64,000 bases of DNA from Bradyrhizobium erythrophlei. Its GTDB lineage: Bacteria > Pseudomonadota > Alphaproteobacteria > Rhizobiales > Xanthobacteraceae. Under the pieces are notes generated by a model. The model made no database searches and was not told where the DNA came from. It saw only the letters and a program-made list of their open reading frames with translations. The position numbers and the translations under genes were made by a program. Shown one piece after another: positions 35,450 through 43,580 of this stretch. Position 1 is the first letter of the stretch. The number at the start of each line of letters is the position of its first letter. The stretch lies in NCBI GenBank assembly GCA_900129675.1, contig FSRD01000003.1:1178001-1242000 (forward strand), read 5' to 3'.

Positions 35450-35962
35450 ATGCGTCCCATCGAAATTTTCATTCAAGGCGCCCACGTCCCCGAGATCTTG
35501 GTGGCGACCGCCGCGCCGGTCGACACCGTGGCCGGAGTGCTCGCGGGTCTCGATCGTCCGATCCAGATCCGCGAAGAGACGCTGGTCTTCGTCGAGGATA
35601 TGCATGGACCGCTTGATCCGGAAACGTCCATCGAGGAGTTGCTGCCTCTGCGCTTCGACGAGGAGGCCATCGTAATCCCGCTGCGCCTCCACGTCACGAA
35701 ATGCCGACATGTAGCGGTGTCGGTCCGCTTCAACGGCGAGAGCGAAAATCGTCGCTTTGCTCCGGGGTCGACCATCGGACGGGTGCATCACTGGGCAGCC
35801 CGCCGTGCATTCGGCCTCTCACCGCGTGACGCAGCCGAGCATGTTTTGCAGATCACCGGCACGGACAAGCGACCCGACCGCGACGTCCATATCGGCACGC
35901 TCACCGGCGACACCTGCGCCGTCGAGTTCGACCTCGTTCCGCGGAAGCGAGTGGAGGGCTGA
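35450..35962 (+). CDS. bilA: Double ubiquitin-like protein (BilA-type)
   Basis: A 170-residue protein of two beta-grasp domains (multi-ubiquitin family). Domain one runs about 1-82 (IEIFIQGAHVPEILV to DEEAIVIPLRLHV). Domain two is about 83-170 (HVAVSVRFNGESENRRFAPGSTIGRV to TCAVEFDLVPRKRVEG). It ends in a single Gly after Val-Glu, so it needs no processing beyond, at most, removal of nothing or a few residues. Tandem ubiquitin-like domains with E2, JAMM and E1 genes next door define the Bil (bacterial ISG15-like) anti-phage systems, which attach the ubiquitin-like protein to virion proteins. Identity as BilA is by architecture. Confidence 0.85.
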   Translation: MRPIEIFIQGAHVPEILVATAAPVDTVAGVLAGLDRPIQIREETLVFVEDMHGPLDPETSIEELLPLRFDEEAIVIPLRLHVTKCRHVAVSVRFNGESENRRFAPGSTIGRVHHWAARRAFGLSPRDAAEHVLQITGTDKRPDRDVHIGTLTGDTCAVEFDLVPRKRVEG

Positions 35963-35964
35963 CG

Positions 35965-36438
35965 ATGAATTGCTCGATGCGCCCGGACGAAGCCGTCTTC
36001 CGCCGGCACCTGGCCGGCGGGAGCTTCCGCACGGGCGTCGCCTCAGGCCGGTGGTGCACCGTCAGCGTGACCTGGCCGTACGCCATCTTCAGCGTGCGCG
36101 CCGTCGACGGCATCGAATACGGTCTGCGGTTCGATTGCCAGGATTATCCCAGAACCCCGCCGACGGCGCGACCATGGGACATCGAGCGTGACGCGCCGCT
36201 CGCTCCGGAGCGTTGGCCGACCGGTGCGAACCGGGTGTCCTTGGCCTTCAACCCCGGCTGGAAGAATGGCTCCTGCCTTTATCTGCCCTGCGACCGGCAG
36301 TCGATCGAGGGACACGCGAACTGGCTCAACGAGCATCCCAGTCTCATTTGGGATCCGGAGGTCGGCATCGTGCACTATCTCCGCATCGTGCACGATCTGC
36401 TCAATTCGGGTGACTACGGAGGCCGGCGTGTCCCATAA
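35965..36438 (+). CDS. bilB: E2-like conjugating enzyme (BilB-type)
   Basis: A 157-residue prokaryotic E2-fold protein. YGLRFDCQDYPRTPPTARPW (about 52-71) matches the YP-x-x-PP turn of E2 enzymes. GWKNGSCLYLPCDRQSIEGHANWL (about 98-121) matches the catalytic segment, with Cys104 the best candidate for the thioester Cys and Cys109 as alternative. It would accept the ubiquitin-like protein from the E1 and pass it to the target. It begins 2 bp after bilA and overlaps bilC, so the genes are translated together. Confidence 0.85.
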   Translation: MNCSMRPDEAVFRRHLAGGSFRTGVASGRWCTVSVTWPYAIFSVRAVDGIEYGLRFDCQDYPRTPPTARPWDIERDAPLAPERWPTGANRVSLAFNPGWKNGSCLYLPCDRQSIEGHANWLNEHPSLIWDPEVGIVHYLRIVHDLLNSGDYGGRRVP

Positions 36439-36913
36439 GCTCAGCCTACGCGTCGCACGGCCGTTGTGGAACGAACTCGTCACTGAACTGCGCCGCCGCA
36501 CAGAGGAGCACCATGAGTCCGGCGCGTTTCTTCTCGGCCACAAGGGCGAGCTCGGGCGGATTGCGTCGACCGTTGTGTACTATGACGAGCTCGACCCCCA
36601 CGCCTACGACACTGGCGTTTGCGTTCTCTACGCCGACGCCTTCGCGAGGCTTTGGGACCATTGCGCCGGGCTCGGACTTGCGGTGGTCGCCGACGCGCAC
36701 GTCCACCCGTTGGGAGCGCAACAGAGCGTTTCCGACAGGCAGAACCCGATGATCGCGCGCGCAGGCCACATCGCGATCATCCTACCCCGCATGGCCAGGC
36801 CTCCTGTCCGGCGGTGGTCGGTCGGCATTTACGAATATCTCGGCGACCATCGTTGGCGCGCACACGGCGGCTGCCGGAGCGGGCGCGTTCTCAAGATCGA
36901 GGATCCTCAGTGA
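36428..36913 (+). CDS. bilC: JAMM/MPN+ deubiquitinase-like isopeptidase (BilC-type)
   Basis: A 161-residue JAB-domain zinc peptidase. The catalytic set is visible: Glu30 in HESGAFLLG, His91 and His93 in DAHVHPLG, and Ser100/Asp103 in QSVSDRQNP. It would cleave isopeptide bonds or process the ubiquitin-like protein. The GTG at 36428 is chosen because GGAGG lies exactly 5 bp upstream, and it overlaps bilB by 11 bp. All metal ligands are present, so it should be active. Confidence 0.9.
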   Translation: MSHKLSLRVARPLWNELVTELRRRTEEHHESGAFLLGHKGELGRIASTVVYYDELDPHAYDTGVCVLYADAFARLWDHCAGLGLAVVADAHVHPLGAQQSVSDRQNPMIARAGHIAIILPRMARPPVRRWSVGIYEYLGDHRWRAHGGCRSGRVLKIEDPQ

Positions 36914-38268
36914 TGAATGACATCGATTCGTTGACCGACAGCCTGAACCGGCTTGTCAAACTGGCTCTTGATTCGGGGGAGACGTCGAGCGTGGAGGAGG
37001 CCGAGCGCATCTTCGCCGGCTATCGCATGCAGATCGTGGTCGGGCCAGGCGTGGCGGAAAGCGCTGTGCTGCAGGCCGCCCTGCTTACGGCTGTCAATTG
37101 CGCGTCGCGCTGCATGCTCGGCGGCGTGACCGTGGTCGGCGCAAGCGGACCGCTCCTAGTGGCTCTTCCGTTCTTCGGAGGGCTACCCGACGCCATTCGC
37201 GGCTTGGGCGCACGGACGGCCGGCGCGCCGGACCCCGCGGTCCCGACATTGGTGATTGGTGACGTCATGGCTGAAGGGATCGAGCGTCTCGCAATTCGTG
37301 CGACTTTTGCGCATTGGTGTGGCGGCGTCGTTCCGCTCGCGAGCGGCTTGAGGCTCGGGGAGAACGGCTCGTTCACGCCGGCGGGCGTTCTCGCTGGCGC
37401 CATCGGCGTCGCTGAGATTTTCCAGCGTCTTCGCGGCGGATTGCCCATGGCGTGCCGTCGTGCAGCGGGGCTTGACCTCTGGGACTACCGTCGCGACTGG
37501 ATGTGCGGGACAGAGGCTCCGAGCGCGAGCCGTCTTCCGTCTTCGGCCTGGATCATCGGCCTTGGCAATCTCGGTCAGGCGTACCTGTGGACGCTCGCGC
37601 TGCTTCCGTACGGCGGGGAGGCCGCGGAGTTGGTGATGCAGGACGTGGACGTGCTCGCCCCATCGAACCTCAGCACATCGCTTCTGACTTTCCGCGACAT
37701 GATGCGGCGCAAGAAGACCAGAGCGCTCGCCGACTGGGCCGACGCTCGCGGGTTCAAGACAAGGATCATCGAGCGTCCCTTTGCGGCGGACTTCCGGATC
37801 GGCGGGCGCGAGCCGCCGGTCGCGCTCGTCGGCGTGGACAACGCGTTGGCGCGGCAGGCTGTCGAGGACGTGGGTTTCACGCGCGTGATCGAGGCGGGCC
37901 TGGGCCGTGGCCCGCAGGACTTTCTCGGCATCGACCTGCATACCTTTCCGGCGTCAAAGCCTGCGCGGGACGTCTGGGCGGACATCTCGCCATCCGATCC
38001 CGAAATCTCACAACCGGCATACCGCGCGATGCTTGAAGCTTCTGGCGACCGCTGCGGCATCGTGCGTCTCGCTGGCCGCTCGATCGGGGCGCCCTTCGTG
38101 GGTGCCGTAGCCGGCTCCATGGTCGTTGGCGAGGTCATGAGATTGTCGCTCGGCGGTCCCAGACACGAACTCGCGTCCTGCCATCTGCGCGATCTCCAAG
38201 GGAGAATGATTGTGATGGGAACGCCGTGGGAGGCATTCAATCCTGGTAGCCTCGGGATCGTTGCATGA
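36913..38268 (+). CDS. bilD: E1-like ThiF-family activating enzyme (BilD-type)
   Basis: A 451-residue E1-like protein. The N-terminal half (1-200) is a degenerate Rossmann-like domain. The active ThiF domain starts with WIIGLGNLGQAYL (about 212-224, nucleotide-binding G-x-G-x-x-G), followed by MQDVDVLAPSNLSTSLL and KKTRALADW. A Cys in SGDRCGIVRLAG (about 376-387) is a candidate for the thioester Cys. It would adenylate the C-terminal Gly of the ubiquitin-like protein and transfer it to the E2. The TGATG overlap with bilC shows coupling. This completes the four-gene set in the standard Bil order. Confidence 0.88.
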   Translation: MNDIDSLTDSLNRLVKLALDSGETSSVEEAERIFAGYRMQIVVGPGVAESAVLQAALLTAVNCASRCMLGGVTVVGASGPLLVALPFFGGLPDAIRGLGARTAGAPDPAVPTLVIGDVMAEGIERLAIRATFAHWCGGVVPLASGLRLGENGSFTPAGVLAGAIGVAEIFQRLRGGLPMACRRAAGLDLWDYRRDWMCGTEAPSASRLPSSAWIIGLGNLGQAYLWTLALLPYGGEAAELVMQDVDVLAPSNLSTSLLTFRDMMRRKKTRALADWADARGFKTRIIERPFAADFRIGGREPPVALVGVDNALARQAVEDVGFTRVIEAGLGRGPQDFLGIDLHTFPASKPARDVWADISPSDPEISQPAYRAMLEASGDRCGIVRLAGRSIGAPFVGAVAGSMVVGEVMRLSLGGPRHELASCHLRDLQGRMIVMGTPWEAFNPGSLGIVA

Positions 38269-38404
38269 GGCCGGGATTCTCACTCTCCGAACCCTTTTTC
38301 GAATCTCTGGCGTCTCGAAAGGTCTTGTTGAACGAATCAATTACGCCAGCCACAATTGCTAATCTCCCGCCTGAAGGATCGGGAAGATTGGGGAAGGGGC
38401 GCGC

Positions 38405-39634
38405 ATGAAGATCCTTCACACGGCGGACTGGCACATCGGCCAGACTCTGAACGGTTGGAGCCGAGAATCGGAGCACAGAGCGTTTCTCGGAAAGCTCCCT
38501 GAACTAGTGCAATCCCAACAGGCTGATGCCCTCATAGTAGCTGGCGACGTCTTTGACGGGGTGAATCCCTCGGCCGAGTCAATGCGGCTGCTCTACGACG
38601 CTCTTGCCGTACTCCATGCATCGCGACCAAGGCTGCAGACGGTTCTGATCGCGGGCAACCACGACCCCGCCGGGCGTCTTGAAGCTCCGTACGCCCTCTT
38701 CGAGGCAATCGGGGTGCGTGTGGTCGGCGTTATCCACCGCGAGAAGGAAGGTCCTCTCGATATGGCACGCCATCTGGTGCCGCTGCGCGACGCCACCGGC
38801 GAAGTTCAGGCCCACGTCCTTGCCATCCCTTACCTCCGTGCGGGCGACTTGCCGATCATCGCGCAAGACAGCGAGGAATCGGGCTCGCCGGTGGTTAAGG
38901 CCACTCGCCGGCTCTATGTGGAGGCCATCAATGCGGCGCGCCGACGCTCGGGAAACAAGCCGCTTGTCGTGACGGGGCATCTCCATTGTTCAGGGGCGAT
39001 CGAGTCTGAAGGTGCCGAACGGCGGATCCTGGTAGGCGGTGAACATGCCGTGCCTCCTGACATATTCGCGAATGACATCGCCTATGTGGCTCTTGGCCAC
39101 CTCCACAAACCGCAAAGTGTCGGAAGAGAGACCGTCCGGTATTCGGGCTCGCCTTTCCCGATGTCTGCGACCGAAATCCCATATGACCACGGCGTGAACT
39201 TAGTCGACCTGCAGCCTACGGGAACCCGCAGCGAGCACGTGCCCCTCGGCCGCGTCGTGCAGTGTCTGCGAATGCCAGCAGCAGGCTCGCTAACGGTTGA
39301 GGAAGTGCCGGACGCGATCGCGGCCCTCAGGCTCGACGCCGAATGCCCTACGCACCTTCGGCCATTCGTGCATGTCGTTGTGCGGCCGGACGGATCGGCC
39401 GCGGGCCTAGCAGGTGAGGTCGACCGTGCGCTCCACGAACATCCGATCCGCTGCGCGGGCGTGAAGATCGAGCGTCCGTCGCGGCCAGAGGGAGAAGTAG
39501 GACCAATTTTGGCCAAGAGCTTGGTTGAGTGCGATCCCAGCGAGCTGTTCGAGGCAGCCTTCACCACTCTGCATGGCTTTGTACCGAACCCACAGCATCG
39601 CGTTGCATTTGAGTCGATCCGGTCGGGAGAGTAA
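38405..39634 (+). CDS. sbcD: SbcD-like nuclease subunit (Mre11 homologue)
   Basis: A 409-residue metallophosphoesterase nuclease. The metal ligands are in HTADWHIGQTL (5-15), IVAGDVFDG (about 45-53), IAGNHDPAGR (about 82-91) and VTGHLH. It forms the SbcCD complex, which trims DNA ends and opens hairpins or protein-blocked ends. The gene lies 136 bp after bilD and 3 bp before sbcC. The ATG at 38405 is preceded by a G-rich ribosome site (GGGGAAGGGG). It could be a second, island-borne copy next to the chromosomal repair genes, and may serve defence. Confidence 0.92.
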   Translation: MKILHTADWHIGQTLNGWSRESEHRAFLGKLPELVQSQQADALIVAGDVFDGVNPSAESMRLLYDALAVLHASRPRLQTVLIAGNHDPAGRLEAPYALFEAIGVRVVGVIHREKEGPLDMARHLVPLRDATGEVQAHVLAIPYLRAGDLPIIAQDSEESGSPVVKATRRLYVEAINAARRRSGNKPLVVTGHLHCSGAIESEGAERRILVGGEHAVPPDIFANDIAYVALGHLHKPQSVGRETVRYSGSPFPMSATEIPYDHGVNLVDLQPTGTRSEHVPLGRVVQCLRMPAAGSLTVEEVPDAIAALRLDAECPTHLRPFVHVVVRPDGSAAGLAGEVDRALHEHPIRCAGVKIERPSRPEGEVGPILAKSLVECDPSELFEAAFTTLHGFVPNPQHRVAFESIRSGE

Positions 39635-39637
39635 AAG

Positions 39638-42600
39638 ATGCGCATCCTCGCCATACGCGGTCGCAATCTTACCAGTCTGGCCGATCAGTTCGAGGTTGAC
39701 TTCGAGTCCGAGCCACTCCGCTCGGCGGGTCTTTTCGCGATCACCGGCGATACGGGGGCCGGCAAATCGACGATCCTTGACGCCCTCTGTCTCGCGCTCT
39801 ATGGCGAGTGCCCGCGACTGAGCTCAGGCGAGGGCCGCGAGACGGTACCGGACCCTGGTGGCGAGATACAGGCGAACGACCCTCGGTCTTGCCTCCGCCG
39901 TGGAGCCGCCGAGGGCTGCGCAGAGGTCGACTACGTCGGCTCAGATGGGATGCGCTACCGGGCAAACTGGACGGCGCGGCGCGCCCGCAACAAGGCGAGC
40001 GGCAAGCTTCAAAACGTGGCGCGTTCGCTGCACAACCTTGACACGTGCAGCCTTGAGGAGTCTTCGCTCAGTGGAGTTCGCGAACGAGTCGAACAGACCA
40101 CCGGGCTGACCTATGAGGAATTTCGGCGCACCGTCTTGCTCGCTCAAGGCGAATTCGACGCGCTGCTCCGGGCCAACGGTAACGACAGGGCAGACCTTCT
40201 CGAGAAGATCACGGGCACGGTGGTGTACCGCGAGATCTCGCGCCGGGCGTTCGAACGATTTCAGGCCGAGGAAGGCATCGTAAAGGCTCTTGGGGAGCGG
40301 CGGTCTGAACACAAGGTGATGACCGAAGAAGAGAGAGCCGCTAAGACCCGCGAACAGGTTGCTCTGCAAAAGGAAGACGTGGAAGACGGCGTCAGATGCA
40401 CTGAAGTCGAGGGGCTGATCGGTCGCCATGAAGCGATCAGAAGGGCTAAGTCGGAGCTGGCGTCTGCGAAGGAGAGGTTTATTTCCGCCACCACTGCCGC
40501 GGAAGCCGCGGAACAAGATCGCCGCCAGCTCGCTCTATTAGCGCGGGCCGAGCCGCTGCGCACGCCCTTGTCCCGTGCCGAAGACTGTAAGGAGGCGCTT
40601 CGGAAAGCCGTCGAGAGGCTTGACAAAGTGCATGGCGAGCTCGATCAGGCCGAGCTTGCCGACCGAGAGGCGTCTCACAAGGCAACCGACGCCGAGCGTG
40701 CGCTTAGCGAGATCAACGAGAAGATCGAGGAATTTACCCCGGAATGGGACCGAGCCACTGCCCTCGATGCAGACGTCACCGGAGCAAGTGACGAGCTCGC
40801 AAAGGCCGAAGAGTCCGCCGTGAAAGCAGCCGACATGCGAGACACGGCCGCGGAAGAGTACGAGGCTTGCAATCGGAAGTTCTCCGAGGCGAAGACCGCG
40901 CTGGACGGTGCATGGATCGAAGCGGATCGCCTAGCTCCGCTGAAGACGATCGGCGAGCGGTGGGACGAGGTCGAAGCCAAGATGACGAAGCGCGCGGGCT
41001 TCCAGTCCGAGCGGGATGGGAAGCGGCAGGAGATCGAATCTCTCGGCAACACAATCGCTGGCCATGAGGCCACGCTGCGCGGATACGCCGACTTGGACCT
41101 ACGGGACACTGAAGAGCGCAGCAAGCTAGATGAGCGCATTGGGGAACAACGGAACGCCCTTGCGGCCATTAACGAAGCTTCCCAGGAAAGCCGCCGAGAT
41201 CGGCTTAGTGGTTTAGCGGAGACCCTCCGCTCTATCGGAAGGGCGACTGAGGACTACCGCCAAGCCGCGACGGATATCGATCAAGCCGAACGGCTACTCC
41301 GGGAAGTCGAAACTCAACACGCGAAGGCCTCCGAGATGGAGGTTGAAGCGAACCGGGACCGATCGACGGCGCAGGCACAACTGGACCTCTTGGTCGAACC
41401 GCTTGCGCGCGCCGAAGACGCCATCTCGCCGGAAGCGGAGAGCCTCCGGATGCGGCTGGCGCCGGGAGAAGCCTGTCCCGTCTGCGGTTCCTGTGAGCAT
41501 CCCGTCCATGCTGACGCCGCGCTTGCCGCTATCGCGGAAGATCTGCGGGGAAAAGTGGCCACTGCGCGGAGGGCGCTGTCCGAAGCCGAGATGAAGCTCG
41601 TCGACGTTCACGGGCTTAAGGCCGCAGCGACCGCGCGGATGACCGATGCGCGAGGACTTGCGGATCGGGCGCGCACGCAACTTGGACAAGCTTTGTCCAA
41701 GTTCGGTGCAGCGCACGCTGAAGTCGACTCAGCCTGGAGTGCCGAAGGACTGGCGAAGACGCTCCCCCGCACGCCGTCGGAGTTTGACGGGAGCTGGAAT
41801 GAACTGCTGGAGGCGGAGCGCGCAACCTGCGCTTCACGCCTGAAGAATGCACGCGACTTGCGCAGGTCGATCGAGGTGCTCGTTGCGGGCCGGGAGACGC
41901 TGACCACAACGATCGAGGGACGCGCCTCTTTGAGGACCACGGCGGAAAGGGAGCTGAACACGGCGCGCACTTCCCTGCGGGTCGCCGAAGAAGCCCTAAA
42001 GACAAGCGTCGAACGGCTAGACTCGTCGGATCGGGAGCTGACGCCCTGGCTGGCACCGGCCGGCGTCGGTCCCGCGGACTTGGAACGCGATGCCCGAGGC
42101 TGCCTCCGGCAGCTCGCAGCCAAGTCAGCGTCGTGGCGCACGGCCAAATCAGCCTTGCAGCAGGCGGAAACCGCGGTGCGGGAATTCGAACTGGCCCTTA
42201 TTGCCGGAAGGGCCAAGGCCTGCAGCGCCGTGGACGCCGCGACGAAGGCTGAGGAGGCCGTTCTCGAGCGTCGAGAGACCCTAAAAGGGAAGCGCTCGCA
42301 GCGGTCGAGTTTGCTAGGCGGCGAGGCGACTGACGTCCACAAGGGGCGCTTGACGGCGGATCGGACCGCCGTCGCGAAGATCTGTCAGGACGCCACACTC
42401 GAGGCGACCGCAGCTGCCGCGAAGCTCGCCGCCGCCAAACAAGCAGTCGACTCCGCGACCGAGAGGCATAAGGAAGGAGTCGGGGCTGCCGAAGCCGCCG
42501 AGGAAGCATTCAGCAGGGTGCTGGATTCTACGGGCATCGAACGCAGCCAAGCCAAGGGTCTCCTTGCCGTTTCAGTGGAAGATGCTGAAGCTTTGCGAAA

Positions 42601-43381
42601 GATGCTCGCGGAACTGGATCAAGCGGTTATACAAGCACAATCGGCGCTGAAGGAACGCGAAGCCGATCTCGCTTCGGCGCTGGCCCCCGGGGAACCGGAG
42701 ACATTGTGCGCGGACTTGGAAGTCGAGCTCTCTACGCTCAAGGAACGGCAAAAGGAAAGACAGGGCCATATCGGCGCCTTGGTCAGTGAGCTGCGTCACG
42801 ACGACGTGCAAAGGAAACATGTCGCTGAGTTTGATAGGGAGATTGAGAAAGCTTCAGCGAACGCCAAGGTCTGGAAGGAAGTCAGTGAGGCGATCGGCTC
42901 GAAGGATGGGTCGAAATTCGCTCGTTTTGCGCAGAGTATCACGCTTGAACTGCTTCTCGAACTAGCCAACCGGCATCTTGCCGATCTGAAGCCCCGTTAT
43001 TGCTTGGTGAAGACCGGTGAACTCGGCTTCCACGTCATCGATAACGATCTCGGGGAAGAACGGCGTTCCACGCGGAGCCTGTCGGGAGGGGAACGCTTCC
43101 TAGTCTCGCTGGCACTCGCCTTGGCTTTGTCCGGGCTTGGTGGCCGGCAGACCTTCGCGGACATGGTCTTCATCGACGAGGGGTTCGGGTCGCTCGACGC
43201 CGACAGCCTGGATGTTGCCATCGACGCACTTGAGACACTGCAGAGCCAAGGCCGAAATGTGGGTGTCATTAGCCATGTGGATGCCATGAAAGATCGTATC
43301 CCGGTGCAGGTCAGAGTCGTGAAACAGGGCGCCGGAAGGAGCGTTTTGAAAACTTTCGGAGCACACGATTGGGCGGCTTGA
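39638..43381 (+). CDS. sbcC: SbcC-like ATPase subunit (Rad50 homologue)
   Basis: A 1,247-residue SMC-type ATPase. The order is Walker A GDTGAGKSTILDALCLALYG (about 37-56), a long coiled coil, the zinc hook CPVCGSCEHP (about 614-623), a second coiled coil, then signature LSGGERFLVSLALALAL and Walker B VFIDEGFGSLD near the C-terminus. It works with SbcD, coupling ATP to DNA end processing. Full length and intact, with a 3-bp gap to sbcD. Confidence 0.95.
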   Translation: MRILAIRGRNLTSLADQFEVDFESEPLRSAGLFAITGDTGAGKSTILDALCLALYGECPRLSSGEGRETVPDPGGEIQANDPRSCLRRGAAEGCAEVDYVGSDGMRYRANWTARRARNKASGKLQNVARSLHNLDTCSLEESSLSGVRERVEQTTGLTYEEFRRTVLLAQGEFDALLRANGNDRADLLEKITGTVVYREISRRAFERFQAEEGIVKALGERRSEHKVMTEEERAAKTREQVALQKEDVEDGVRCTEVEGLIGRHEAIRRAKSELASAKERFISATTAAEAAEQDRRQLALLARAEPLRTPLSRAEDCKEALRKAVERLDKVHGELDQAELADREASHKATDAERALSEINEKIEEFTPEWDRATALDADVTGASDELAKAEESAVKAADMRDTAAEEYEACNRKFSEAKTALDGAWIEADRLAPLKTIGERWDEVEAKMTKRAGFQSERDGKRQEIESLGNTIAGHEATLRGYADLDLRDTEERSKLDERIGEQRNALAAINEASQESRRDRLSGLAETLRSIGRATEDYRQAATDIDQAERLLREVETQHAKASEMEVEANRDRSTAQAQLDLLVEPLARAEDAISPEAESLRMRLAPGEACPVCGSCEHPVHADAALAAIAEDLRGKVATARRALSEAEMKLVDVHGLKAAATARMTDARGLADRARTQLGQALSKFGAAHAEVDSAWSAEGLAKTLPRTPSEFDGSWNELLEAERATCASRLKNARDLRRSIEVLVAGRETLTTTIEGRASLRTTAERELNTARTSLRVAEEALKTSVERLDSSDRELTPWLAPAGVGPADLERDARGCLRQLAAKSASWRTAKSALQQAETAVREFELALIAGRAKACSAVDAATKAEEAVLERRETLKGKRSQRSSLLGGEATDVHKGRLTADRTAVAKICQDATLEATAAAAKLAAAKQAVDSATERHKEGVGAAEAAEEAFSRVLDSTGIERSQAKGLLAVSVEDAEALRKMLAELDQAVIQAQSALKEREADLASALAPGEPETLCADLEVELSTLKERQKERQGHIGALVSELRHDDVQRKHVAEFDREIEKASANAKVWKEVSEAIGSKDGSKFARFAQSITLELLLELANRHLADLKPRYCLVKTGELGFHVIDNDLGEERRSTRSLSGGERFLVSLALALALSGLGGRQTFADMVFIDEGFGSLDADSLDVAIDALETLQSQGRNVGVISHVDAMKDRIPVQVRVVKQGAGRSVLKTFGAHDWAA

Positions 43382-43580
43382 CGGGGCGATGTCGCGCCTC
43401 TGTTGGCGTTGCATGCCTTGGCTACATGAACAGCGCGCCAAATTGTAAGTGCTTATCGAGCGGACGAGGTTGCTGAGCGAATCCGTCCGTGACACGATTC
43501 CGCGTTTTTCAAGTAATGCGTGCGCCGAAACAACGCGGTCAAGCCAAGGCGCATCAAAGGTGGGGGCGTTTCGTCGGCAG

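Noticed and set aside
43449..43580. Upstream extension of the AddB-like gene
   Set aside because: The extra 44 residues are low-complexity and have no motif; the ATG at 43581 opens the recognisable protein, though the start stays uncertain.
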